Below, piece by piece: positions 27,191 through 43,100 of a stretch of 64,000 nucleotides of DNA. The stretch covers positions 496,001 to 560,000 of the forward strand of contig JACZZP010000017.1 of assembly GCA_015183035.1 (NCBI GenBank), given 5' to 3'. Each line of letters begins with the position of its first letter. Position 1 is the stretch's first letter. Under the pieces are notes generated by a model. That model did not search any database. It was not told the origin of the DNA and saw only the letters and a program-made list of their open reading frames with translations. Origin of the DNA: Meloidogyne chitwoodi (taxonomy: Eukaryota; Nematoda; Chromadorea; Rhabditida; Meloidogynidae). The position numbers and the translations under genes were made by a program.

Positions 27191-27280
27191 TTTTTAAAAC
27201 ATTTTAAATAAATATGGACATTTGAGTACAAAAAAATAAATACCCTCCGAACTCTTCACTTATTAAATAAATTTTACAAA

Positions 27281-29229
27281 TTAAGAAGTCTTCGTTTTTT
27301 GTCCTTGTCCAGATTTTTGTGTAGACTGTGAAGAAACTTCCTTGGATTCTTTATAGTATAGAAAAACAAAACTGAAAAGCACCAGCTGAAAAATAAAAAT
27401 TTATTAATAAATTTTTATTTAAACGAAAAGTACCCCAATCATCATTGAAAAAGCAGAAACATAATAAGGATAAGCACAACGACTGAATCTTTCGTATTGA
27501 GTGTGCTTAAGTGGACGAACAGATACCTAATTTTTTATATTTTTTAAGAAATATTCTTTTGTACAAAAAACCTGTTGAACATCGTATAAATGAGTGTAGC
27601 CAATGCGATGATAGTCCACTAAAAATTTAAAGACTCCATATACATCAGGAACTTTGAATTCAGTAGAAAGACGTCCATCTATTTTAATGTTTAAATTTAA
27701 AAAAAAATCTCAAAATTTTGTTATAATTACTATTATTTTTTAATGTTGTTCGAACAAACGGATCAATTCGCACAAATTCTAATTGAACATCATTGCCTTT
27801 GAATGGAATCCATTGGCCTGATTTTAGCTCTTCAACATTGATTTCATAGTGCTTTAATTTTTTAAATAAATTTCTAGCTAAAATCTCAAAAACAAACCAC
27901 ATTCTCCATAATTGTGTATTCAGTTGGAGGAATTGTTTGTCCAATAACATGATGCTTAACCGACTTAATCCGCAAAACACCCTCTTCTTTGAGCACCCAC
28001 ATACTGAGAGCTTTTGCTAATTGTAAGTTTCCGCTTTTTGATCTAAAAAGTTTTAACTCTAATTTAGTGAAAAAATCATACTTATCGGAAGACCCGGTTT
28101 TTTGTGCATTTGCATTGAAAAAAGCATTAGAAAATAAATCAAGAGAGCCGGTTATTATAACACGAGCATTGTTACGAGCTTGCATTGCGCCAATCAAAAT
28201 TGTAGATTTTCCAACAGCACCAGGTTTCTTCAAGTAAAACAACAAGTGAGATAAGTGAAAATTTTAGGATTGTGATTTAAAACTAAAAATTCGGAAAACC
28301 CAAGAAAAGAGTTAACATTCTTTAAAGATTAATTTTTAAATATAAATTTAACCTCTTCGACAGGATTTTTAGGATTGAATGAATAAGCAGTCGACGAAGC
28401 AGACATAATTGCAAAACGAAGAGGATTAGTACCATCAGCAATTAGTGCAACACCTCTGTATAAAATAGGTCCCAATTTTGATTTATCCACACCAATGATT
28501 AAAGGAGCGTCCACTAATTGAGTGTTTGGAACAATTATAGTCGTATGGTTTCCATTATCCTAAAATAAAGGAAGGAATCAAAAATAGTTTTATAATAAAT
28601 AAACCAAATTGGCATCGTAGCTAAAGTGATCAATAACTGAAGTTTTATCCTCATCAAATTCAAAGCCAACTTCTGCTGCGAGTTCTCTAATAGCATCACC
28701 TATGTTATTTCCTCCAGTAAATAATACATTACCGCCTTGATCAATGAAATTTGATATTTCAGAAACACTGATGCTTCCACCAAATTCTAAAGATAAAAAT
28801 ATTTACAACTACAAGAAATTTAGGAAATATTATGGTTTATTTTTTCACAAAAGTTTAAGTGCCTGTATGTTTAAAGGTAAAGGGTTTATGTTTAAGAGAG
28901 GATCTCTGATAAAATGTGCCGGGTTCAATTCTAAACCTAAATGATTAACCCCAAATAAAAATCAAACAAACTGGAATATAATATTGTATAAACTTGCCAT
29001 CAACCGAAGGAGCAAGTATTATTAGATGCTCAAACAAAAGTTCTCCATATTTAATCAAAGCCAAATCAGAGCTATCAGCTAAACTTGTTTTAATTGTATG
29101 TCCTCTAGCTTCAATTGATTTAAGAAACTCTGAATGAGTCTTAGTAACTTCTAGATTTTCTACAAGCAAAAGAATTCTGTCAGCAGCTGCGGAGCAAAAA
29201 ATAATTAAAAATAATAAAGAACGTAACAT
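27281..29229 (-). CDS. OST48 / DDOST, oligosaccharyltransferase subunit
   Basis: Non-catalytic subunit of the ER oligosaccharyltransferase that N-glycosylates nascent proteins. Exons: 28998-29229, 28605-28786, 28353-28559, 28082-28227, 27899-28043, 27731-27851, 27572-27678, 27434-27526 and 27281-27385. A signal peptide ([18 protein letters not shown]) is followed by [56 protein letters not shown] and [20 protein letters not shown]. It ends with a single membrane helix ([20 protein letters not shown]) and a short basic tail. Length and order match animal OST48. The first intron has a GC donor (GCAAGT, 28992-28997), the second GC-AG intron seen in the window. Intron 1 holds a short stretch with a B-box-like GGGTTCAATTC. 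Confidence 0.95.
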
Positions 29230-29518
29230 TTCAAATTTTCTAAAAAGTAATAAAACAAACGTGTTAATTATAGCGAAAAAAAGTTAAACAAATTAGTTAA
29301 AAAAAGATTGAGATTTTTTAGAAATTAAAGAAAATTGACGTTATGATATTATACAAAATGAAAAATATAAAGTTCAAAATAAATATAACCAACTTTTCAT
29401 AACACATAAATGTTAATTGGTCAAAGATAAAAACATACATTTGAAACTAAAATACCTAGAAAATTCATTTTTTAATTTTTTTTGTAAATTAATTTAAATA
29501 TTTTAAAGTTTTATTGGA

Positions 29519-31125
29519 ATGTTATTATTTAGAAATAGACTTTCAACTCTTATTTATTCAAAAAGATTATTTTCAGTTCATCAATTAATTTATCAAGAAT
29601 ATGGAAACCCAACTGAAGTAACTTTTTTTCTTTTTATTTAATTTTATTTTTTTTAAAAAGGTTTTAAAGTTCTGCGAAAAAGAATTTGATGCGGATAAAC
29701 TAGAAAAGAATCAAGTACATATTAAATGGTTAGCTTCACCAATAAATCCAGCTGATCTTAATCAGATACAAGGAGGTTAACATGTTTTTTTAAAATTAAA
29801 CATTATTTATTAAGTAACAAATGCTTTAATTTCTCAATGTTTTTTAATTTTTTGATTGAATTTATTATATAAAGTATTAAACTGCTCAATTTTTTATTTA
29901 AAACAATTTTAATTTTTAGTTTATCCGGTCAAGCCGACTCTCCCTGCTGTTGGAGGAAATGAAGGATGTGCTAAAATTATTAAGGTTATTTCTTAAAATT
30001 AATTTTTTTAAATTAATATTTGATAAAAATAAGATTGGCAGTGAAGTTATTGGTCTTAAAAATGATGATCTTGTAATCCCATCAATTGCTGGAATTGGAA
30101 CTTGGAGTACTTGTGGAATTTATGAATCGAAAGACTTTTTTAAAATTAATGCAGATCCTAAAGATTTTATTTTTCTTTCTATGTTACAGGTTTATTTTTA
30201 GAAAAAATTATTTTATTTATTTTAAGGTAAATCCTTCAACCGCTTATCGAATGCTTAAAGATTTTGTTAAATTATCGCCTGGTGATATAATTGTTCAAAA
30301 TGGGGCAAATTCTGCTGTTGGCCATTTTGTTATTCAGGTTTTTGAAAATAAAAATTAAAAAAAAATTTAAAATTAAGATTTGCCGTATTTTGGGTGTAAA
30401 AAGCATAAATGTAGTTAGAGATAGACCAGAAATTTACCAATTAAAAAAACAATTAGAAGAGGTTGGTGCAGACGAAGTTTACACGGAAAAAGAGGTTTTA
30501 AAATTTTTTTTAAATTAAATTTTTTTTAGTTTTTAGGTTTAATAATTTCCAAAAGAATCAAAGCAAAATTGGCTTTAAATTGTGTTGGTGGAACAAGTGG
30601 AATGAATTTATCTCGATCACTTGAATATGGGGGAACTATGGTTACATATGGAGGAATGTCGAAAAGTCCTGTGCAGACAGCAACTTCTTCTTTAATTTTT
30701 GCAAACACAAAGTCAGTTGGATTTTGGATGTCTAAATGGTATGGATTGATGCAAAACAAAAAGGTTATTATTATTTTAATTCTGACCTGGGGTTTCTCAT
30801 ACCTTTTTTAAAGAATTTTTGTTAAGGAAAAGAACTGAGCTATTCTGATTTACTAAAAAAAATTTTAATAACCTTTTTGTGACTTAATTCACAACGGTAG
30901 AGGAGAGGCCTGGGAACAGAATTACTTTAAAAAATTTTTTTAATTTTATAGGAAAGAGAACATATGTATAAAGAATTAATAAATTGGTATAAAAATGGCA
31001 ATTTGACACTTCCAAAATATGAAAAGAGAGGTTTTAGTGATTACAAAAAAGCAATTGAAAAATCAATTCAAAATGATGATTCAAATCTCAAGATTAAACC
31101 AAAACAAATTTTTACAACAATTTGA
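29519..31125 (+). CDS. Mitochondrial trans-2-enoyl-CoA reductase (MECR)
   Basis: NADPH-dependent last step of mitochondrial type II fatty acid synthesis, needed for lipoate supply. Exons: 29519-29617, 29661-29775, 29920-29984, 30034-30189, 30227-30337, 30378-30494, 30530-30763 and 30952-31125. A basic N-terminus ([20 protein letters not shown]) suits mitochondrial import. The medium-chain reductase fold is clear: [49 protein letters not shown] and the nucleotide-binding [14 protein letters not shown]. These are followed by [11 protein letters not shown] and [20 protein letters not shown]-type VNPSTA and NSAVG motifs separate it from other zinc-free reductases. It is divergently arranged with the OST48 gene (290 bp apart). 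Confidence 0.93.
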
Positions 31126-31372
31126 CAACGGCAATGATAGCAAGTAATTTGAAGAACTACAAAAATGAATGACAATAAATCTGTTAACTTTAAAAAAATT
31201 AAAAAAAAATTTTTTTTAAAGAAAATAAGCAGTAAATTATTTAAATAAATTCTTAAATATTTATTTATTTATTTTCAAAAAATTCTTTTTTTTAAAGAAA
31301 ATTCAATTTAACTAGAATATTTGTTTTTACAATAAAATTTAAATTAAAAAAAATATCTTAATTAAAAAAATA

Positions 31373-33173
<1,801 letters not shown>

Positions 33174-36100
33174 AATTATTTAATAAATTACAAAAAATAA
33201 ATAAATACAGCCGGAATGATTAATTGAAGTTGCGAATCAATTTACAACAACATTACAATGAAATAGTAAGAAAAAATGAGAGACAAGAATTAAAAATGAG
33301 AGAAATAAAATAAATTGGATAAAATAACTATATTTAAACATTTTGCCAAAATAATAACAAAAAGTAATTTTTCAAAAGTTTAAAATTCCTTTTATTTTTA
33401 AAATTCAAAAAATTTTAAAATTCTTTAATTAATTTAAATCGTACACATTGAAAATAAAAAAATAAATTGATCAAAAGAAAAAACAAAAAAAAATTAATGT
33501 ATTATTACAGGAAAAGTCCATTTTTAGGTCATAACCTATTTTTCTTCAATTAATATATTTGCTTTCTTCTTATATTAAAATAATAAAATAATTATATTTT
33601 TTCTTTTTATTAATTTTTTGACTTTTTTTAACTTTAATAATGTCATTAAAAATTATTTTCAAATTTTTTCAATTTTTTTTTAATTTTTTAAATTTTGTTA
33701 GAAGCTATTTAGCAATGCACATTGAGAGTACCTTGTCTCTTTTAAGAAACTCAACTTTTTTTCCTTGATTTAAAAATTATTTTTTTAAATTTTTTATATC
33801 AATATTAAGCCTAAATATTCTATTTCTATTTTTTCTAAATTTAATTAAATTATTTAGTTATTTTAAAAGTCAAATAAATCAAAATAATTCTGTTTTTCTC
33901 CACTTTTTTTACCCTAACTTTTTATTGAATAATCTGATATAAATAGTTCTTTTAGAAAAAATAATCCTTATTATTTAAGCTTTCGATCAGTGAAAAAATT
34001 ATTTAAATTTATTAAAAATAAAAAAAGTTATATTCCAAAAATAGGCAAAGGCATTATTTAATATTTTGGCATTTAAAGTCTGATTTTTTGGAAGATATTT
34101 CCTCTATTTTTATTTTCTTTACTCTAATGGGATTATTTTTAACCTGATTTTTTGTATAAAAAAATTTTTTTGTTGTCTAGGATATTTTGCGTGATGCGAT
34201 TAAAAAAACTAGAATATTTGGAAGAAAAAAAACAAGAATTCTCCCCTCATTCCAATTTTCAAGAATTTTTACTCAAAAAAAGTTTTTTTTTATTTTTGGA
34301 GATATAAAATAATTAGCGGACGTAAATTTGTTTAAAAACATTATTTTTAGCTTTATTTAATTTTTAGTAATTTAATTCTTTTAATAAAAAAAATTTTTTT
34401 TTAAATTTTTTTTAAAAATTAAAATTTTAATTTTGTAATTTTTTGACGCAAAACATACGTCTTAAATTTATTTATTTTAATTTATTATTTTATTTTAATT
34501 AATTAATTACCCAATAAATTAAAAATCTTTATTTTATTGTTTGCGTTTTTAAATATTATTTTTTGCGCACACCTAAAGATTAATTACCTTTAAATTAATT
34601 TTTTCTTTTATATTACTCTCGGCTTTATTAAATTTAACAAGAAAAAAATATAAAAAATATTTTTATAAAAATATATTTAAATAAATGACCTTGTGCCAAT
34701 GAATTAATTGGGAAAGTTCTGGTCACCGATTGCTCTGCGATTATTTCTTTTTCTTTTTTTTTTTTATTTTATAAATATTTTATTTATTTTTATGAAAAAT
34801 GATCGTACGATGGATAACGGAGAAAAAAAAAAATTAAAGAAAATTAAGAAAGGGTTATTTTCTTTAATTTTAAATAATATTATTTTGACCATTTCCTCCT
34901 CTCTTTTTCTTTATTTCTAAATTAAATAAATAAAAATATTATTTATCAAAAATATAATATTTTTAAATTCATTCCATCATCTCTTTTTCTCTTTCTCTTT
35001 TAATCTCTTTTTCTTTTTATTTAATTTTTTAAGTTTATTTAATTAATTTTTATTAAATTACCCAAACATAGTTGGTGTTGCTTTTTGCTCTATAAAAACT
35101 CCTAAAATTAACTTTAAAAGCTGAAATTTTGTACAAAAATCAATTATTGTGTTATCTAACAAATTCTAAAATTTTATATTTTTAGGTTAAATATTTCAAA
35201 AGTTATGGGCAAAAGAAGATTGAAAAGTGGGCGTTTTTTGAAATTTTTGGCCATAATTTTTTCCAATTTAAACTTAAAAATTTTTAAATTTATAATATTA
35301 TTAGAAAACACTTTTAAAAATATTTTTAAAAATATTTGAGGTTTAAAAGTGCTCATTTATCAATTTTATAAAATTAACGCAACACCCACTTTTTGAATAA
35401 TTTAAATCCTAAAATTCATCTTTTTTTGCGCAATTTTTAACAAAAAAATAAATTTTATTTTTTCTTTTATAAAAAATAAAATATTTGGAGTCATGCAGAG
35501 TTGGCCCGAACTATTTTTTCTTAAAAAAAAATATTTTTAGATTTTTTTTAAATTTATTTTGAATATTTTCTGATTATTTTTTTAATTAATTTAAATTTAA
35601 TTTTTAATTTAAAAAATCCAATTTTATTTAAAAAAATAATAAATCCAATTTTCTATGCTTATTTAACGCGGAGAAGCAAAAAAAAAATTCCTTTAAAAGA
35701 AAATAATCAAAAAATAAAAATAAATTGCTGCCTTGTTTATTTAATTGAGTGTTAAATTATAAGCTTTTTATTTAATTTTTATTTTATTTAATTTTTACAA
35801 AATTAAATCAGGCTATTTATTTAAAAAAAGAAGAATACCTTGAAGATCAAAATTAAATATATTTAACATTTTAAATATTTTTCCCAATTTTTTTTTAAAT
35901 TTTTTAAGTGTTTTTTAAGTGTTTTTTGACTTAAAAAAAAATATTAGATAATTTTAAAAATAAATTATAAAATAAATAATATTTTATTTTTGTGTTTTTA
36001 AAGGTATAAAAGAAAAAGAAGAAGAAAAAGAAGATATGGAATTTTATTTTGTACTTGTTATTTTTATTTTTGGGCGCAACAAAAATAAAAATAAATAAAT

Positions 36101-37140
36101 ATCCTCTTCCCCCTTCATTTGCGTTAATCTTTCTTTTTATTTTTCAAAGAAAATCGCTTCATTGAATTTATTTTTATTTTATTTTTATTTTTAAAACAAT
36201 TTAATTTAATAAAATTATTTTAATTTAAATTAAAATAATTTAATTTTTTTAAATTAATTAATTTTTTAAATTAATTAATTTTTCTCTAATGGTTAGAGAA
36301 AATCTACACTTTTTCAATTGTCTCTTTTCCTTTTTTTTAATTTTATTTAAAAAAAATATATATTTTCCCAATTTTTTAAAAATTTATTTTAGCTTTGTAA
36401 TAATCTCAATTTTCATTTACACACTCTCATTTATTCCAATCTCTCCAAGTTATCCCAGAAAAATAAAAAATATTTTAGTAAGTTGAAATTTATTTTAAAA
36501 ATTAAAAAAATTGTTGGGTGACTATAAAATAATTAAATAAATAATTAAATGGGTTAATTTAATTATTTATTTTATAAATATAATAAAAATAAAATTTTTA
36601 AATAATTATTTTTTTTAATTTTTCAAATTTTTCTTCAGTAAAAATGACTTTAATTTTTCTTTTTTTAACTCCAATTTTGTCTTTATAAAAAATATTTTTT
36701 TTTACTATTAATTTTAGTAAAACTATTGTTCTTTTACCTAAAAAAATAAAAGTTTTCTTTCAAAAATTTTTTTTTATTTTTTAAATAATTAAAAAAGGAA
36801 GGGTTTTGTTTAAATAAAGCGGAAGTGATACAACAAACAAATAAAAAAGAAAAGAGAATTTATTTTCTAAAATTTTCTGAATTTAATAAAAATATATAAT
36901 AATTAAAAAATAAAAAAAAAATTAAATTAAAATTTTATTTAATTTTCTCTAACTGTTAGAGAAAATCTCCACTCACTCCTTCACTCTTCTGTTATCTCTA
37001 GTCAATAAATACTAATTTTCCTTTTTACAAACAAAATAATTTTTAATAAATAAAAATTAATAAAATAAACTCTAATAAATTAAAAAATATATTTTTTAAA
37101 TTTAATTAATAATTTAAAAAATATTTATTTAGGTTAAAAA
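33174..37140. other. Gene-poor AT-rich interval
   Basis: Mostly A/T homopolymer-rich sequence without convincing exons. It contains a fold-back MITE copy at about 35085-35390 and two small inverted repeats built on TCTCTAAC/GTTAGAGA (36280-36300, 36950-36970). It presumably holds the 5' control region of the large plus-strand gene starting at 37141. Confidence 0.6.
35085..35390. mobile_element. Fold-back MITE family, copy D
   Basis: Same layout as the copies at 4030 and 45023: GCTGAAATTTTGTACAAAAA, TGTGTTATCTAAC, a TTTCAAAAGTTATGGGC arm, then a degraded inverse arm ending with TAAAAGTGCTCATTTA. The right arm has diverged more than the left. Confidence 0.65.
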
Positions 37141-40100
37141 ATGATTATTAACCTTAATTTTTGGTTAAAAAATAAAAAATTCCAATTTAATTTAATTTTA
37201 TTATTTTTAATATTTTCTTTTAAACAAAACAATTGTCAAAAACAACAAAAACATTTACCATCAATTAAATTAATTTATCCAATATCCAGATTATTAGAAA
37301 ATGGCCCTGTTACTCAAAGATTACCAGAAACTACCTGTCCTACTCCTAACACTGAAAAAGGTAAAAAATATAATTTTTAAGAGTTTATTTAAATATTTTA
37401 AATAATATTTTTAATTGTTTTACTTTTAATAAATTTATTAAAATTTTTAGAAATTTTTTTAGAGTTAAAACACTCAAATTGTGTAATTATTAATTAATTT
37501 ATAAGAGATATAAAACTTTGTTTAATCAAGTTTATTTATTAGTAGACATGTCGTAGTGGGTAAGGTATGAGTTTGCTAATTGGAGGGTGTAGGTTCGATA
37601 CCGTTTGATGGTTTTTTAATTTTAAATTAATTTAAAATGTTTTTTTTATTTTATTTTTTATAAAAATTATTAAAAAAAATTAAATTAAATTTTTTTCAAT
37701 AAAAGTTTCTTCAGTAAAATCATTTATTATTTTTATTTAAAATTTATTATTTTTTGTCGTAGTGTCATAAATCTGGTTTTTATTTTTATTTTTCAAAAAT
37801 TTATTTATTAATTCACACATTTTTGAATTTTATTAAAAAGATTTATTTGGATTAATTGAGATCTTTGTTTGGTCACTTTTTGGTTTTTACCGAAGAATGA
37901 CCTAATTATTTAAAATAAAAGAATGATCAAATCACCACAGGGGAATATTCTTTTTTTCTTGTTTTTATTTAAAAGAAGAAGAAAATATTTAATAAAAATA
38001 AATAAATAAATAATTAAATAATGGGGGATATAATAAATTTATTTCTTCTTCAGAAATGGGGAATGGACTAAGTGGGGATGATTAAATATATTTAAATAAT
38101 TTAAAGAAGAGATATTTATGAGGAAAGAATTTTTTTAAAATTTATTTTAATTTTTTTTGAGTAAAATAACAAAATTAAATTAAAAATCTCGTTATAACGC
38201 CACCCTAGAAAATTAAAAAAAATTAAAATAAATAAATAATAATTTAATTTAATTTTAATAGATCCAATAACTAATATATTCTCTGGTATTCAATTTAATG
38301 TAAAATGGAGTGATTCAGCACATTTACCTGTTGAACTTGCAAAATTAGAATTATTTAGTAGTGATTCTGGAGGTCATTTACTCTCTAAACTTGAGATAAT
38401 TGATGAAAAGAAACAAGCAGAAATTAACAGGTTAAAAATTAAAAATAATTTAAATAATTAAAAATCTCTATCTTATCACACCCTTGTCCGGTATAACTCA
38501 GAATGTGGAATAAATTAGAGATTAGACTAACACATATCTTTGGATAAGTAAAAGATTGGAATAACTGAGAGAGAGTCAAATAATTAATAAGGTACTTGTG
38601 TGTTATCCCTACGGACTTTTTGCGGACTTTTTTTTTTGCGGACAAAATTTATTTTTTAAAAGAGAAAATATATAAAAGAAAAAATCAATCCAATGGCCCC
38701 CCAAACAATCATAATTTCTTCAAAAACGTCTCTATCACCAATCATTTTTCTCCACATAAATTCTGCAAAATAACTATCCAAGTGGTGACGTGCTGTCCCT
38801 CGATGTTTCTTATTACGCCATTTGGCACTTCCCCACATCCTTTCCACTTTTTGAGTATTACATCCAGTTTCAGAGTCTACGAAGTTGTACCTAATCATAA
38901 TTCAGTTGTTGGCAAATCCCAAATTTTCATTATAAATAAAATAGCTAATAAACTTGAATAGAAATGATAAAACAGCACTTTTTCTTAACTTTTCATATAT
39001 ATTATGAATCAAATTTAATTGATTGATTCTGAGTGACAACGGTACATGGAGAAAGAAAAGAAAAAATTGGTATTTGTCCGCAAAAAAAAAAGTCCGCAAA
39101 AAGTCCGTAGGGATAACACACAAGTACCATTAATAAAAACTGGGCAAAGGTCTCTCTCAATAATAGAGAGAGACAACGCAAAAGAAGAGATTTTCTCTAA
39201 CTATTAGAGAAAAAAAAAAATAAAAAATTTTTTTTATTTTTAATTTTTTTTTTAAAATTTTTTAAAGTTCGTCAAATATCTCATCTTTAAAAGTTTTAAT
39301 ACCAGAAGGTCTACGTTGTAATATTTGTATTCTTCGTTTAAGTGTAGAATTAGACGAAAGAATTCAATTAATTAGCTGTGCGCAAATAAGTGTTTTACCA
39401 GCAATTAAAGAAGAAGAAGAAGAAAAGGAATGTTTAAATGATGATAATTGTTTATTTGAAGGAAATTGTATTAATAATTATTGTTTTTGTAAAAATGGAA
39501 GATTTGGACAAAATTGTAAAAATGGTTGGATTTTTTAATTATTTTTTAAATAATCTCGTTATAAGGACACCCTGGGATAACTTAAAAAATAAAATAATCT
39601 CGTTATAAGAACACTTTCCAACTAAAGTTTTTTCTTTAAAAAACAAACAGGGATTAATTTAGGAATTTTAAATGATTGACCGGGGAACGGGAAAACCGGG
39701 AATTCAATATTCCAATCAGAGGTGTGCGAAAATTTTCGTTTCGTTTCGTGTTTACGAAATTTTCGTAGATTTTTGACGTTTTCGTTCGTTTCGTTTTTGT
39801 TTCGTCAAGAATCATTTTCGTTTCGTTTCGTTTCGATTACGAAAATTGAAATATTTTCGTTTCGTTTTCGTTTCGTTTTTTACTATTTTTCTACGAAAAT
39901 AACGAAAATTTTTAAAGCAAAATTAGGTCTGAAATTTTCATCTACGGTACTAAAAAAGTGTAATTTTTGGTAACAGAGATTTAAAAATTTTAAAATTTTT
40001 TGCCTGCGGCGCTGAACATGGTGAATTTTTGGCAACTATAGTTCAATAATTTTCCAAAATTTTCGCCTGCGGCGCTAAAAAATAGAATTTATAAACATGT

Positions 40101-43100
40101 ACTCATTCTGAAACTTTTGATTAACCTGTAACAACCAGTGATCGGCAAGTTCCAGTTTCGGAACTGGAACTATGGAACTATCAAATTTCTGGAACTAGTT
40201 CATGAACTGGAACTGGCCCGAATCTAGTTCCTTACCCCACAATAGTTCCGGAACTGGAACTGGAACTATGAAAATTAAAAATGCAGCTGCAAAAATTCAA
40301 AAACAAGTTCCGGAACTGGAACTAGTTCCGTGGAAATTTTGGAACTTGCCGATCACTGGTAACAACCGTATTTGGTTACTGAAAAACCTAACCATGCGCA
40401 TTCCTGGTTTAAATACAAATTTACAGAGTATAACAAACTAATTAAAAGATTTATATATAAAAATATTTTTTTAATTTGATAGAAATTTGAATAAAATTTA
40501 AATTTTTCTAAAGGTTAAATAGGTTATATACACCTATAAGAAAGTATTTTTATATAAAAGGTGCCTTTTTTAGAATAATTCAAAGGTATAAACCAACAAA
40601 ACTAAATTTGATTTTTTCGTTTTCGTTTTCGTTTCGTAAATATTTTTTTTTAATTTTCGTTATCATTTTCGTTTCGTGAATAATTTTTTTTTTCGCACAC
40701 CTCTGATTCCAATCTCTTTGTTTCCAAAAAATGCCAGGAAAGACGGGAAACGGGGAATAGATAAATTCCCCCGTTTCTAACTCTAAAACGGGATATAACG
40801 ATACTTATGAGTTTTTCCCTTTTAGGTGTCCTTATAACGGGAGTTAGCTTAAATTAATTAATTTAATTATAATTTTAGAAAACACTCTTTCAACAGCAAT
40901 ATCTTCTTCTTTAAATTCTAATTTAATTAATTCAATTAATTTTCCTGAAAGTAAAGTAGAACTAAAATGGTTAAAAAATAATAATTTAATTAATTTTGCT
41001 ATTTCTTTTAATGAAGAAGAAATTAAAAAAGAAAATAATAAATGGTTTATTTTGGGGTTACAATCTACGGAAAAAGAAGATTTAAATTGTCAAATGGCTA
41101 TGGAACAGTGGAAAAAACAAAGTAAAGAAATTAAAAAATTTCAAAAAAATTTAAAAAAAATTAATTATTATTTTTAGAACAAAATAAAAATAAAGCAAAA
41201 GCTAGTGGAGGACCTTTAGTAAAAATAGAACAAGAAAAAAGTGAAAATGCCTTAAATATTGACATTGAAAATTCAGTCAAATCAACAACATTAAATATTA
41301 GAAAATTAAATGAAGGGAAAATAAATGGTTCAGAATCAGAAAAATTATTAATTAGAACAAATATTGAAGGTTTAATTATTTTTTAAGAAAAAATTGAAAA
41401 ATTTACATTAAATTTTAAAAGTAGACGTTTCGGTGCGGACCTATAAAACAAGCAAATTAAGACCTAAAAATTTGTAATTTTGCATAAATGTCTTTAACAA
41501 TGTTATTTAGCTAGTCTAAAAATTTCAGAATTTTTAGATATCTTTAACAAAAGTTATGACCAAAAAACTCAACAAAATCGTCATTTTTCGCTTCTTTAAC
41601 ATTTTTAATCATAACTTAAGAAATATAAAACCAAAAATTCTCAAATTTTTAGGAAAATTAATCAACACTATGAAATATATTTTTAAAAAATTTCATGACC
41701 CTAAGTGCTCTTTAGGCTAATTTATAGGCAAAAACGTATCAAAGCATTTCTGCACCGAAATGTCCAGAATTAATTTTTAAATTTAAAAAAATAAAAAAAA
41801 ATTTTTGTAAAGAATGTGACACAAATCAAAGATGGGAACAATGTCCAGACTCAGAAAGAGAGTGTGAACCAAGTTGTGAATGGACTGCTTTTCCTGAGTC
41901 TATACCTTTATGCCCAGCAAGAACTATTGAACAAAAATGTGCAAAACCGCGATGTGTTTGTGTTGAAGGATTTGTTCGTTTAGGAAAGAATTTAAATGAA
42001 TGTAAACCTTTTAGCTTCTGTCAGGCACCAGAAGTGAGAAATTATTTTAATTAAATAAATTTGACTGAAAAATACGTTTCGGTGCCATCACACTTTGGTC
42101 CATAACTTTTTTGTTTTTTGGTCTTTTTGACTGTTCTTTATATCATTCGAAAGGTCTAAATGAGATCTTTATTTTTCTTTAAAGGATCGATATGATTAGA
42201 TTATTCAATAAAAAGATATGGTTAAATAAGTGAAGGTAGTAATATTTATTTTCTTTTATTTAATTGGTCATATCTTTTTTTTAAGTTTAAATTTGATTGA
42301 TACTTTAAGGAAAAAGGATCTTTTAAAATTAAAAAAATTAAAAAAAATTATTCAAAAAGGTCAAAAGACAAAAAGTTATAAAATTAAAACCATCTAATAA
42401 AACTTTCGCACCAAAATGTACCTTTTTAATTAAAAAATTTTTTTTTAAAGGCAATAGGAGCATGGACAGAAGAAATAAAAAATAATGAAAAGAAAGAAAA
42501 GCAACAATTACTATGCCCAAAAAATGAAATTTGGGAGAAATGTGGGAATAGTTGTGAGCCAACTTGTCAAAGTATGTATAGTGAAGAACCTTGTAATTCA
42601 GTTTGTGAAATGCCTGCATGTACTTGTTCTGACAATTTTGTTAGGTTATCTGTTGGAGGGCCTTGTATTGAATGGACTGAATGTCCAAGTTTGTTAATTT
42701 GGATAAATTGGGGTTTTCTATTAGAGAGGGGCTTTTTATTAGAGAGGGGGTGTTTATTGGAGAGGGGTATTTTATTAAAATTTATATATATATTTTTTTA
42801 ATGCAGATCTTAAAGAAAGAAATGAACCAAAAAATTTATCAACAGTAAAACCTCCATTACAACACGGAAGACTCCAATGTGGTGCTAATGAAACGTAGGT
42901 TTATTTATTAGTGAAGAAAAATACAATGGAAAAATGAGAGAATTTCTTTCTCTTCTAGTATAGAAATTGTAAGAAAAAATGTGTAAAAATCAAAAAAAAA
43001 TATTTTTAAAAGAAAAAATATATTAAAAAGTAAATTAAAAATTACAGTATAAATGAATGTGGAACAGTTTGTGAAGCAGATTGTTTATCAATTTTTGAAC

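Larger units (their letters stand above)
26396..27242. repeat. Second large palindrome, about 347-bp arms with 152-bp spacer
   Basis: Arms about 26396-26742 and 26895-27242 are inverse copies. Outer ends match over TTTTTTTGTACTCAAATG, inner ends over GTAACCATAAACAAAAGATG. They are less perfect than the 8.5 kb palindrome, with several indels around 26580-26610 / 27035-27070. Each arm contains the last two exons of the same gene. Confidence 0.85.
39553..40846. mobile_element. Outer TCGTTATAAGGACACC element of a three-level nest
   Basis: Left end CTCGTTATAAGGACACC (39555-39571) and right end GGTGTCCTTATAACGGGAG (40825-40843) are inverse. Similar ends occur at 43914-44244, 45646-45820 and alone at 38188. 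The element fills intron 3 of the DOMON gene and is interrupted by the hAT-like element at 39717-40705. Confidence 0.65.

Noticed and set aside
28830..28950. tRNA-like element in the OST48 first intron
   Set aside because: Only a weak B-box (GGGTTCAATTC) is present; no A box at a suitable distance.
33174..37140. Several 60-80 codon ORFs in the AT-rich gap
   Set aside because: All are Phe/Leu/Ile/Asn/Lys strings from homopolymer runs with no conserved motifs or splice partners.
37141..39524. N-terminal region of the large gene as a lytic polysaccharide monooxygenase-like domain
   Set aside because: The PISR...CP pattern is suggestive, but there is no His at the mature N-terminus and no second copper-site His that I can identify.
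42700..42780. Coding tandem repeat (LLERG units)
   Set aside because: The TTATTAGAGAGGGGG repeat starts just past the exon donor at 42688 and lies in the intron, so it is not translated in the gene model.
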